From Cryptomeria japonica (taxonomy: Eukaryota > Streptophyta > Pinopsida > Cupressales > Cupressaceae): DNA of 64,000 bases. The DNA is taken from the NCBI RefSeq assembly GCF_030272615.1, contig NC_081406.1, forward strand, positions 113,803,783 through 113,867,782. Direction: 5' to 3'. Under the pieces are notes generated by a model, which saw only the letters and a program-made list of their open reading frames with translations, was not told where the DNA came from and made no database searches. This document shows positions 23,561 through 34,080 of the stretch, piece after piece (the stretch's first letter is position 1; each line of letters begins with the position of its first letter). The position numbers and the translations under genes are program-made.

Positions 23561-24480
23561 CATGATATGTTATTGGGTCGCACAGAGTTTTGGATACATC
23601 ACACTCTTATAGATATGGGTTTGGGAGCATATAAACATCACACAACTAGCTAAAAGGAGGATTTATAAGGCTACTAATGAGATAATTATGTACATTTGGT
23701 GAGACATCTTGAGAGATGAGGGGTTGGTAGTGGGTAGATGGAGAGAGGTGTTTGATAGGTTGGAGGATGTGGGGATTATTTGGAGGCCTTACCATGACAT
23801 AGCAAGATGATAGGATGATAAGGACCATGTGCCTTTCGTGATCACACAAACATATAGAATTGTCTAGAGAACATTTGTGATTGAGCACTAAATACCAGAC
23901 CAAGTCATGAGGTATTTTGGATTGATATAGGATATCCTAGGGCCACCACATAGATTTTCCAAGTTGACTAGGGAGATATAGGAGTGGGGACCTAAAATTT
24001 TGAGGATTACAACATTGAGGGAGTGGAGAGATATGGAGAGAGTGGTATGTGATCCCTTGTCTATAGTAGATGATCCAAGGAAAACAACTAAATATGCATA
24101 GTGGTGGACAACTTACACACCATGATCCAGGTTGAAATATCAAGACGATTATCTGGGGTAGTGTGGATTAGAGATAAGAAAGTAGAAAGGGGGGGTCAAG
24201 GAGGAAATCTAGCCATTGCAATATGTGAGGGAGACGACATCATTGAGGAGAATAATTTAGAGGTGGAGGTGACTAATGACAAGGGTGATGGGGAGAGATA
24301 AGAGGGGAAGTAAGCATTGGAGCCCATATAGGAGAAGGCTAAGGGAGAGCCGATGGAGGTGAATGAACTGATCCAAGTGGCCACTTGGAGTAAGAGGGAG
24401 GAAAGATAACAACCATTGATGTTCTAATATTATTTTTATGAGTGCTATAGACATGACAACACCATCACAAGGAAGAGAAC
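23560..24480 (+). pseudogene. Plant mobile domain (PMD-like) protein remnant
   Basis: In one plus-strand frame, from about 23,640, the translation reads like a plant mobile domain: a K-R-R-I-Y segment, W-R-E-V-F-D-R-L, I-I-W-R-P-Y-H-D, D-H-V-P-F-V-I-T, then a segment where family members have a conserved I-V-E-W-H-x-P-x-R-V-L-R-Q-F-G (here V-I-E-H-x-I-P-D-x-V-M-R-Y-F-G), ending in E-W-G-P and W-W-T. At least seven in-frame stops break it, so it is no gene today. The family occurs in host proteins of the MAIN/MAIL1 type and in Gypsy and Mutator elements. The tail (24,200-24,480) is acidic and basic. It ends about 280 bases before a polypurine tract and LTR start, so it was probably carried by a Gypsy-type element. 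A diverged host relic is the alternative. Confidence 0.55.
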
Positions 24481-24756
24481 ATTATCGAGGGAGAGGTAGC
24501 CTAGCCTTTTAAAAATTAAATAGTAATAATAGAATTCACATAGAATCACTTAATATTATCCTTGCGAATGACTATTTGATGGATATGTGTGTTTATGAAA
24601 ATGAAGGTGCATGCTTGAATTATTTTGAGTATTTACAAAATGAAAGTTTGCATTATTGGATGAAAAAGATAACAATGTTGGTGAGAATCTTGTTGGCCTT
24701 GTATTGTGTATGATGATAAAATTTTGATTGATGCATTGAGATGATGCATGTCTTAA

Positions 24757-24767
24757 TGAGGAAGGGA
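24757..24767 (+). promoter_or_regulatory. Polypurine tract before LTR start
   Basis: TGAGGAAGGGA is followed directly by TGTCACATCCCAAC, a typical Gypsy LTR opening. This is the expected end of the internal region of the PMD-carrying element. Confidence 0.55.
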
Positions 24768-26700
24768 TGTCACATCCCAACTTCTTTTAAAATTAATTTT
24801 TATATAAACCTATTTATTTTCCATTTAATTTATGGTTGCCATTTTATTATGCATATTTTATCAAACACTAATTTCTCGAAGAAACCCATACATTTTAAAA
24901 TGAAAACTATGATATTGCAGCATATATGTAACCATAACAAGTGTTATTTGTGGTCTCCACTGCTACGCCCAAGAATGCTAAATAAGGATTATGCCAAATC
25001 GATTATCTTGCTCATGACTAGTAAGGTTGATTCATGTAAATGCAATCGATGCATATCAATGTGATTAGAAAGTAGATTTTATCTCTATATTATGTAACAT
25101 TGAACTATAATAAGGATATAACAATTATAATTCAATTACCTCCCTATTGTATCATGGTTCTAGACATTCGTTACTCCAAGAAAACAAAAAATATTAAGTG
25201 ATTCATCCCATTTTAGGCATCTGTATATATCATTGATGGGTATCTTTGAGAATACTTTTAAAAATAACAATATTTACCATTATGTAGTGTAAGGCTTGCC
25301 ACATGCCATTACTCTTCTATGCACACCCTATTCTAGAGGGGCAAAAGTGAACCACTTTGACAAGTAGATAACAACCTCTCAAGGACTCACTAATCAACCT
25401 CTCTACATATGATAACATTTTTCATGTGCTAGTAGATATCATTAAATGTGCCATAGAGATGTTTTGATGACCTCTACCAACTCTTTGCCCAAGGGTGAAC
25501 ACACGAGTTGTGGATGCTAGTGCAATGCCATTGGCATCCTGTACGAATAGAGTTTAGATTTCCATAAAAAAAAATCAATGCAATAGGATGCGTGTTTCTA
25601 GATGAAATATACATTTAACAAGAATTAAATTAACTGTAATTGAAAAATAGAAAGACAATGAATGGGAATAAAACACTCATAATGGGTCTACAATTGAAGC
25701 CTCCAGCAATGATCAATATTCTTAGCAACCTGCACATAAAATAAAAAGGTAAATGTCGGGGCTATGTTTTAGATGTTTGCCATAGTCAAGACCTTGTTTT
25801 GGTGTTTCCACCTCCATGGACAGCTAGGTAGATAGAGAGATTAACCAATAGATGACATAAAATGAAGAGAGACAATAGATATGATATGGAGATAAATAAA
25901 ATAATGAGTGCAAGAGTGAGAAGAGAAGAACTACCCTTTCACACCCAAAAATGAAGAGTTAGTTGGATGGGAAAAGAAATACGATATCCTCTATGAAATA
26001 GTGAGAGTCTCAAACATGAAGTGTATCAATGGGAGACAAGAGAGTGCTTCATAGATTTCTTATAAGGATAGAAAGTGTGATTAGAGATTTTTGAGAGTTA
26101 CGAGAAGGTTAGATAGATTCATATTCTTCATTAAAGAGCCAAAATAAAGTTAGAAAGGCAAGATATGAAGCTTGGAAACAAAACCAGTGTCAATGCATGC
26201 GACAAGAGGCATTACAGAATTTGGCAATCATATGCATAATGCTCCAATGACAACCTTTAGACTGCATATTCACGGGCCGCTAGCATGATGCACATATGTC
26301 TTTGTGGTGCATTGGTGTCTATGAGTCAAATAATCAATAGAGTTGAAAAAAGGAGAAAAGCAAGGGTGACAGGTCAAGCCATGTGGATAAAAAAATAAGA
26401 AGGTGAAGGAATGCTCCAATCAGTTTAAAATGAAGGTGCTTATGTAGCATGGAATTACATAGGTTGTAATTTATGGAATTACATTTTGCCCACACTTTAG
26501 CTAGCATATCATTATCACAAGATGCAAGCTAAAGTAGAAAAAGTTCAAAATATTTTACCAAGGTATGAAGGGGAAGAAAAATCCTCTTACCATGTAGAGG
26601 TGCCCCCAAGGAAGAGACTTGGACCTATAGCATCATAAAATTGTGACCCGTGCAATTTTTGACTGCATTTGGGTCTTTGCATTAGCAGGCAAATACTTAA
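24768..26700 (+). repeat. Probable Gypsy 3' LTR and unassigned sequence
   Basis: Opens with TGTCACATCCCAAC after a polypurine tract. I cannot find its end or a matching 5' copy, so its length is unknown. The whole stretch is AT-rich with no supported gene. An isolated purine block AGAGGGGCAAAA near 25,335 resembles the polypurine tracts of this window but is not followed by an LTR start that I recognise. Confidence 0.4.
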
Positions 26701-26724
26701 GCCTGATCGGAGACCCGAAACATG

Positions 26725-27854
26725 CCTATGCCATCAAAAACTTGCATTTTCTCATCATATTACACTTCCTTTTGATGCTTCCTATTCTAAATTAGGGCAA
26801 GATCAGGGCGTGGCACCCTTGTCTTAGTCCTATTTTGGGCCCCCTTTGATCCTCCCTTGCATTGGGCTTGTCAATTATGAAGCGGGAAATGTTTATCTAT
26901 GTCAGCCTAAGATGAGAAATTACCTAAATACCCCTTATTGGTAGGTATATAAGGAGAACTTCCCCTCCTATTTGCAAAAGTTGATTATAAGAGAAATCAA
27001 TCACCAGCATAAGGAGAATTTATAAAGCATTCAAACATTCAAGAATTCATTCAAGCATTTAACATTTCAAGTCTCCTTTCAAGGATAGGTGTTGCATTCA
27101 AGTCAAGGATTCAACCATTGAAGAGGAGATTTATATCAACATTCAAGACATCCTATTTCACATATCCATCCAAGTAAATTCATCTACAAAGGTATTGACA
27201 TTTCAATTACATCCCCTTCTTGAGGTGGATTTTACTTCAGACATTTCCTTTCATTTACTTGCAACATTTTACAACCACTTGGTTAATTCCAAAATGGGGT
27301 TTGACCTGAAGGAAAATCCCCAATCCCAACAACATTTTTCTCTCTTTTTTGTGTGTAGGTTGCAGGTGTGCGACTATTATTGTAGGTTTAGGCTTCATTA
27401 TTCAGAGACAGAAAAAGCCTTTTCGATGAACTGATTTTTCATAGGACTGTGTGCAAACTTACACATGATCCCTACAACTTTTGCTTAGATTTGCAAGGAA
27501 GCTTTGTCTCAACATTCTATTGCTAATTACAGGTGCACAACTTCATCCTGCATCTATATCTCAAGATACAATTAATTCTTTGTCATTTCTGCACTTAGTC
27601 TCAATTTTCTCAATTCAACTAGTCTATTATAATAGAGGGTTAATTTAATTTCCTAATACTTTCCAAATTTACTGCAAATTCACTTAGTATTAAATATCTT
27701 ACCATTGGGGATTGGATCTAGTGAATTCAACCCCTCTTTTAAATGTAATGTGTGTGAAAAAATGAAGGGAATCCTTTGTGAAACTTCCATCCCTCTTTTG
27801 AGGGGAGTAAAGCTTTCCACTTGATCTCACCTCATCATTTTTCACCATATTACA
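26725..27854 (+). repeat. Left (5') LTR of Tat-like Gypsy element
   Basis: From about 26,745 to 27,854 it matches 46,190-47,298 closely (roughly 93-95% by eye), both ending CACCATATTACA. A TATA box (TATATAAG, 26,946-26,953) lies in the U3/R region. The left edge is uncertain. The 79-codon frame at 27,195-27,434 recurs in the right LTR and is part of the LTR, not a gene. Confidence 0.75.
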
Positions 27855-29087
27855 TTTTGGTGAACTCGATGTCTTACATGCTTTACATTGAAAATTATTG
27901 CATACTTTTCATTTACAAGTTTAATTTTCTTAAAACTTAGTGGTTAATTCATTCAAAACCCTAGTTGCTAAAATTGAAATTGAACTTGTATTTTGAAAAA
28001 ATTGCTATCTATTGTCTTAGATCTGAAAATTACATTGCTTGTCAAATTCAATTCTTTCATTGTCTTCTTCAATTTCCAAATCAATTTACAAAATTAAGTG
28101 GTTAATTATCAAAACCCTAATTTTCAAATATCAACTTGAACTTGTGCAAAAATTGGATTTGCATTTAATTTTCAGATTTGTGACTATTTTTAGACTTGTC
28201 TTCTTGCCTAAAATTCAAAATTTCAAATTCCCTCCTTTTCCCAAAATTCAAAATTTCAAAATTCAGTGGTTAGGTCATATAACTCTAATTTTCAAATTTA
28301 ATTGGAATTTGTGCAAATTTCAATCAAATTCAAACAATTTCAGTTTTTTAAATATTATTTAAGGTGGCCCTATTCATTAGGTTTGACCTTTTTCCAAATT
28401 GCAATTCAATTTCTTATGTTTTTTTTCAAAACCTTAATAGGGTCGTATTTCGACATTCAAACCTCAATTTCACCTATCTAGAGATTGTAAAATCAATCAA
28501 TTTTTTGGGGTTAGCTCTAAAATCATCGTAGATTTCATCCTTGAAAATTTCCAAAAAAGTTGTGAGGACCATGCATAACTTACACATGGTCCCTGGCTTT
28601 TTTCCCAAAATTTTGGGAGACTATTATGACTATATTTAATTGCTTAAATCTAGAAAATTGGCTGATTTTGTCGAATTTTGATCCCTCTAAAATTAAAAAT
28701 AATTCCCAATTCAACATTGCAATTTTCAAGGAAACATTTAAAATTAAGTGGTTAATTATAATCTACCCTAATTTTAAAATCTTAATTCTGTCAATTTTAA
28801 ATTTGAAATTAAGTGGTATTCCATTGACCCTAATTTTAAATTTCAATCTCTTTAATTATAAATATTTCTCAGAGATTGTGTCATTTCTTCTTTCCACAAG
28901 GTTCAAATTGTATAATCACCATTTTCTTTAATTTTGCATTATTGAATTTTGCGAACTTTGTTTCCAAAATTCAAAATTTAAAATTTCCCTCTAGTGCATG
29001 AGTTTTATAACTATTAGTCCTACCTATACTATCCTCGTTAGATGAAGCATTATAATTAAGGCTTCCCAAGGTTTAATTTCTAAAGAG
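27855..29087 (+). mobile_element. Long AT-rich leader with repeated units
   Basis: The non-coding leader between LTR and gag opens TTTTGGTGAACTCGATG, where the primer-binding site must lie, though I cannot name the tRNA. Five dispersed copies of a unit, roughly AATTAAGTGGTTAATT followed by CCCTAATTTTCAAAT, occur near 27,935, 28,085, 28,257, 28,738 and 28,808. Frames at 28,039-28,362 and 28,626-28,931 are composed of these repeats and are not genes. Confidence 0.6.
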
Positions 29088-32016
29088 ATGGAGCCTAATT
29101 TGGGTGACTTCTACAATGAGGATATTGCTAATTCTTCCCATCCTAATAACATCTCTACCTACCCAATCGATGATTCCCACGATGAAGAAGAAGCTTTGAC
29201 TAAAGTTTCCATAGATCAACTTTCAAAATTGCACAATCAATTTTACAATTTCCAACAATGGATGTCCCAAGAATATCCTAATAGTGTAGCTCTTCCATTA
29301 ATTGAAGATCTAAAATGTATGATTCATAGTGATAAGAATTGAATTGATATATTGCGTGGAATTGCTCATATTATTGATTCTAATGTTATGCTTATGAAGA
29401 GTTGTGCTCAAAACTTAGGTTATTCACAACCTTCTACACAAATGAATCATTCTATTTCTTTGACCACTTCCATGGCTATTATTCCTACTTTCACTTCAAA
29501 CATCATGGCTACTTCAACTCAAAATGTCATACCTACAACCATTAGTCATGGGGGAAATCCCTCTTCTTCATTCAATCCTCCATCTTTATCTATGCCTTCA
29601 ATGAGTGTTCCTATTGTCTCTCAACAAACCAATGTGACACAAGGGGTTAATTAATTCAATCATTTTACTCCTCCTTTTAGTGTCCCATTTCCTACTCAAT
29701 CATCACCTATGCCTAATTACCATAGTGTCCCACCACCTTATTCTTAATCAATGACTTTTTTCAATAACATCACACCACCTTCTCAATCAAACATGTCTAA
29801 CATAAATTTTTCAGCTATAGCAACCATTAATAACCTTGCTCAAACAGTGTCTTCATTGCAACAACAAATCACTTCTATGAGTCAATCCAGGTATAGTGTG
29901 CCCATATTTGACGTTGTGAGGCCACTTTATCTTGATATTGTTAGAGTTTTCCCTCCTAAACATGTTGAAGTCCCTCAATTGGAACTCTATAATGGAAAAG
30001 GTGATCCTTTAACACATGTCAAAACATTCCAAATTTTGTGTACTAACTTTGCTCATGATCAAAGATTGCTTGCCAAATTGTTTACTATAACATCAAGAGA
30101 TAAGGCTTTACAATGGTATTTCTCTTTGTCTTCTTATTCTATTACTTCCTTTCAAAAACTAGAAAATGCTTTTATTCAACAATTTCAAAAAAACATAGGC
30201 CCTAAAATCACTTTGACTAATTTAATGCATTGTAAACAAGATGTTAAAGAAAAAGTGATTGATTTCATTGGTAGATACAAGCATTTGTGTTCTCAAATTT
30301 GTTTTCCAGTGCCTAATAATGATATTCAAAGAATTTTCATTTCTAATTTGCAAAAAGACATTAGGGAAAAACTTCTCTTTTCTGAGTTTACTTCCTTTCC
30401 ACAGTTGTGTGCAACACTTCACAATTATCAACTGACTATGAGTCAAATGGAGCAATCTACTCCAATGGCTCTGAGTGATAAGGGTGAGAGTGCTCAACAA
30501 CCATTTGTGAAGTTCAAACCAAACAAAGTCTTCATCACATTCAATGACACCATCAACAACAACAATGTGAATGTTACAACAGGCGTGCCTCCTATTTCTA
30601 AATTGTTTAAAAGAGAGAAAGAGTTTAATAATTTGAATGAATCTTTGTATAACATCATGTCTTAGTTGTTACAAAGAAATGTTATTCCTCCAATAAAACC
30701 AATTAATCCTTCTAAGAAAACTTCACCTCACTTTGATAATCATTCCTTTTTCCAATTTCATCCTCAACCTAGTCGTGATACTGAAAAATGTTTTGCATTA
30801 AAATGTAAGATTCAAGACTTGATTGATAATAATACTATATCTATGGCAGGTGTGAATGATAAGGGGAAAATATCAGTATCTCCTCCTAATCAAAATCTTA
30901 ATATTTTCATTGATCCTTTACCCTCTCATACCTCTAATGTGATTGAGACTGAACACACTTCTTTCTCCCTTTGATTTCACTTTTACAGCTTAAAATATGG
31001 TTAATTTGGTAGAGAAATAATAAAAACCTAAGGATCCATGTATCACATTTGATCCTAGTGAGACCATTAAGGCACCTGATGGCTCTTTATACATAGTTGC
31101 AAAAATCCAAGGTAAACCTTGTTGTGGTGTGTTTATTGATCCATCTTGCATGGTTAATGTCATCACTAAAGAATATCTTTATACTTTACATTTGCATCAA
31201 CCAATCTATGATGATACTAATGTGGTCATTAAGTTATTTGATGGATTTTCTTGTCCTACTATTGGTTCTATCATACTTCATATTGAGGTTCATACTAATC
31301 TATAGATGTCAAATTTTTTATCCTTTCTTCATTTGAACAATTTTGTGTGAATTTAGGCTACCCTTGGCTATCTTCCATGAAGGCTATTTCCTCTCGAGTC
31401 CATAAGTGTTTGAAATTTCTCCAGAATGGAGAAATCATAACTATTAACCATAGCTTATTTTGACCAATCGAAAGAATCCCAGGTGTTCCTATTGATTACT
31501 TTTGGCCTCAACAATTTGGATCTCTTCCACCAAGAAGTGATGCTCTATTTCAATCTTATCAAAACTGGAAGAAAGATATGATTTTATCCTTAAGCCAACC
31601 TAGAACTCCAACACTTGATATTCCCATCATTCTTGAAGATGAAGTTCTTCCCCTAATGGATAGAACTAATCTTCCTCCTAAGGAAGATTCCCAACCTATT
31701 CCTATGGATGAAACCATGACTTCTCCGAAGAAGAACAATAATATTACTCCTAAGGTTAGACCTATACCTCCTCCTCATAATGGACTTGGTCTCCTTCCTA
31801 CACCAAACATTCCTCCTTTATATGGTGCATTTCCACCTCCTTCCTCTTATAGAGAAAAGAGACATGTTTCTCATCTTGTCCAACCTAAAATACCTCAACC
31901 TAACCATTCAACTACCAAAGATGAGAATATTCCTCCTTCAACAAACATACCTTAGTCTTCTCAGCATTTCGCTAAGACTAGATGGAATCATTGTGCGAGA
32001 GAACACTAATGAAAAC
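29088..32016 (+). pseudogene. Tat-like Gypsy gag-protease, upstream part
   Basis: ATG at 29,088. Gag segments at 29,088, 29,352, 29,751 and 30,666 share one frame, broken by stops (TGA 29,340-29,342, TAA near 29,652 and 29,746, TAG 30,663-30,665, TGA 30,972-30,974). The core capsid region (about 29,950-30,450) has the retrotransposon gag signature: L-E-L-Y-N-G-K-G-D-P, A-L-Q-W-Y-F, L-E-N-A-F-I-Q-Q-F. The protease region (about 31,024-31,440, frameshifted) has F-I-D-P-S where D-x-G is usual, and L-G-Y-P-W-L followed by K-C-L-K-F, typical of Tat-type proteases. A TGA near 31,460 interrupts it. The frame continues to 32,016, where the TRIM interrupts it. No RT, RNase H or integrase follows anywhere between the LTRs. 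Confidence 0.8.
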
Positions 32017-32360
32017 TATTGGCAGTGGGCCAGCATCCCTCGTGGGGATCCATGACATGGTTTAATAGGCTCCTATGGATTCTATAAGTCTAGTGGTTGT
32101 ATCAGGCATTGAAAGGTTGACCTTTTGGTGCAACAAAAACCTTAGCTTGCAACAAGTGGTATCAGAGCTTGGTCACAAGTTCGAATCACACAGGCCACAG
32201 TGAGTGACGCTTGGAGGGGGATTGTTGGCAATGGGCCAACATCCCTCGTGGGGATTCACAACATGGTTTAACAGCCTCCTGTGGTTTCTATAAGTCTAGT
32301 GGTTGTATCGAGCATTGAAAGGTCGATCTTTTGGTGCAACGACAACCCTAGCTTGCAACA
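32017..32360 (+). mobile_element. TRIM (miniature LTR retrotransposon), 344 bp
   Basis: Two direct repeats of 138 bp (32,017-32,154 and 32,223-32,360; TGTTGGC...TTGCAACA, the left copy starting TATTGGC) flank a 68-bp centre. The centre holds a primer-binding site TGGTATCAGAGC (32,157-32,168) two bases after the left LTR and a polypurine tract GGAGGGGGAT (32,213-32,222) directly before the right LTR. Flanks carry a perfect 5-bp duplication AAAAC (32,012-32,016 and 32,361-32,365). The repeats differ at about 18 of 138 positions, so the insertion is old. It has no coding capacity. Insertion of 344 bp plus 5 bp shifts the surrounding gag frame by one, exactly as seen. Confidence 0.95.
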
Positions 32361-32365
32361 AAAAC

Positions 32366-32835
32366 ATCATGCTAGAGCTCATGAAGTTGTTTCACAAAAT
32401 ATTCAATCTCTGAAAACACCAACAGTTGACATGATTCAATTTTCTCCTAAGAAAGATGTTGAACCTAAATCTCCAAATCATAAGTTACAAAACACATGTG
32501 ATGGTTTTACTTCTATTTATGTTAGAGCTCCTCTTTTTACAGATCTTGATGAAGAAATGGGTGAAAATTTTATTCATGATGACAATACAAGTCCTAATGC
32601 TTTTGATAGTGAATATGAATATGTTGATGTTGACAAACAGTTATCTGCAGAATTTTCAAAAGCCTTAATCCTAGCTCCTAGAAACAAACAAAGTGAATTA
32701 GCACATGAGCATAGTCCTTGTTTGGATCTTGTGATAGTTCCATCTTTTGTTCTCAATATTGCTCATTTGGCGTGTTTCCTTCCTTCTCGAAATAATGATC
32801 AGCAAGATTGGGAGGTGGATGTCATACTAGACTAG
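32366..32835 (+). pseudogene. Tat-like Gypsy gag-protease, continuation after the TRIM
   Basis: Continues the frame of 29,088-32,016, moved one phase by the TRIM. It is acidic and Ser/Asp-rich (D-L-D-E-E-M, S-E-Y-E-Y-V-D-V-D) and ends with TAG at 32,833-32,835. It would be the linker between protease and RT in a full element, but no RT follows. The 90-codon stretch before it on the track overlaps TRIM sequence and should not be read as coding. Confidence 0.7.
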
Positions 32836-33162
32836 TTGCATCAATACCGTAGATCCTCTACCTCTCTCCTTTCTTTCTCTTGTGTGACCATTCTTCTATG
32901 TGTATCCCTATCAAGGAAAACTTTAAGAAACCCCTCCCTTGGACAAGGTGTAAAAAATGGTGAAAGTTGTATAATTCTGAAGAAAATTTTAATTTTACTA
33001 GCAAATTTTTATGGTTTACGGAGAAAAATAATAATCTCCATTGGCGAGTTAGCCTTGATCGCTCAAATTTTGCGAAAAATCCTAGCGAATTGTACTATTT
33101 TTAAAACCCCAAAAAAATTGCATGGGCAAATTGTAATGTTTTTAAAACTAGAAAAATATTTG
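32836..33162. other. Junction region, no gene seen
   Basis: A pyrimidine-rich stretch (32,850-32,940) followed by A/T-rich sequence with TTGGCGA- and TAGCGA-type words. This is where the pol genes of the Gypsy element should start; instead unrelated repeat sequence begins. The break point cannot be fixed. Confidence 0.4.
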
Positions 33163-33345
33163 CATTGGCGATTTCAACCTATTTTCAAACCATAAAAATA
33201 AAATATTGGTGATTTCAAGCTATTTTCAAACCATAAAAAAAAATATTGGCGATTTCAAGCTATTTTCAAACCACAAAAATAAAATATTGGTGGTTTCAAG
33301 CTATTTTCAAACCATAAAAAAAAAAAATTGGCGATTTCAAGATAT
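33163..33345. repeat. 41-bp tandem repeat, about 4.5 copies
   Basis: Units start at 33,163, 33,204, 33,244, 33,286 and 33,327 with ATTGGYGATTTCAAGC, followed by TATTTTCAAACCATAAAAA. Copies differ by a few bases. No gene. Confidence 0.9.
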
Positions 33346-33349
33346 TAAC

Positions 33350-34080
33350 TTTAAGTAATTAAAACACGTGCACACAGTCGTCAACTCTCTGCTTGGAAGA
33401 CTGCCAATAAGAAAATCTCATGACCTAGAGACAAGCCCTTACAACTCTCTCTATCTCCAACTCGCAAGCTGAAAATTCTAAGCCTTCATAACCTTGAGAT
33501 CTAGTGACTGAGGGAAACTAAATTGGCACTCACCAATTCTCGACCACAAATGTTAAGTCCTCGTCACCACAGTGACTTGGAGATAGTGGTAACTTTAACC
33601 CTTGTTGTGTACTCGCAAACTTAAAACTATTTATCTCTTAATCGCTAGCCCTTCACTTGCAAGCTCGTGGCTTGATCAGGTCTTTAGACATTTAACTTCA
33701 CGAGCTGGCGATAACCATTAAACTAACCACAAACTATCTAGTTGCTAGCTCGTGACCTAATAATGCTAACATTAAACAAACATGAGAGCTAGTGACAACT
33801 GTATGAAATGAGTTACTCGCTAACTCTCGTGGCTATAATGTATGACATCAGACCAACTCGAGACCTCATGACCAAAGCAATTTCACTAATAATCTCCCGC
33901 TCGATAACATAAAATGCTAACACCCAAAAAGCTAGAGACCTCATGATGTAAACCCAAACCAACTTGTCGCTAGCTCGCGGCTTGATCACGTCTTCAGACA
34001 TTTTACCTTGTGAGCTGGCGATAACCATAAAACTTAACCACAAACTATCTGGTCGCTAGCTTGGAACCTAAAATTTTTAA
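33350..34080. repeat. CTCGCAA/TAGCGA-word repeat region (left block)
   Basis: Rich in words such as CTCGCAA, CGCTAGCTCG, GGCGATAACC. The part 33,810-33,970 matches 41,370-41,530 closely in the same orientation. Within this block a clause around GCTTGATCA..TCTT.AGACATTTTA and GAGCTGGCGATAACCATAAA occurs twice (about 33,670-33,760 and 33,970-34,050). It could be LTR or subterminal sequence of the element carrying the unknown ORF at 36.0-39.5 kb. Confidence 0.55.

Noticed and set aside
25330-25345. AGAGGGGCAAAA as a further Gypsy polypurine tract
   Set aside because: No LTR-like start follows and the second purine block upstream is missing.
26900-27450. 79-codon and 89-codon frames in both LTRs (27,195 and 46,671)
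   Set aside because: They are the same LTR sequence seen twice; the frames end at different points and carry no domain.
29088-32835. A host gene encoding a Gln/Ser/Pro-rich protein
   Set aside because: The capsid and protease signatures and the flanking matched LTRs show it is Gypsy gag-protease.
33163-33345. CRISPR-like array
   Set aside because: Units are contiguous tandem repeats without unique spacers, in plant nuclear DNA.
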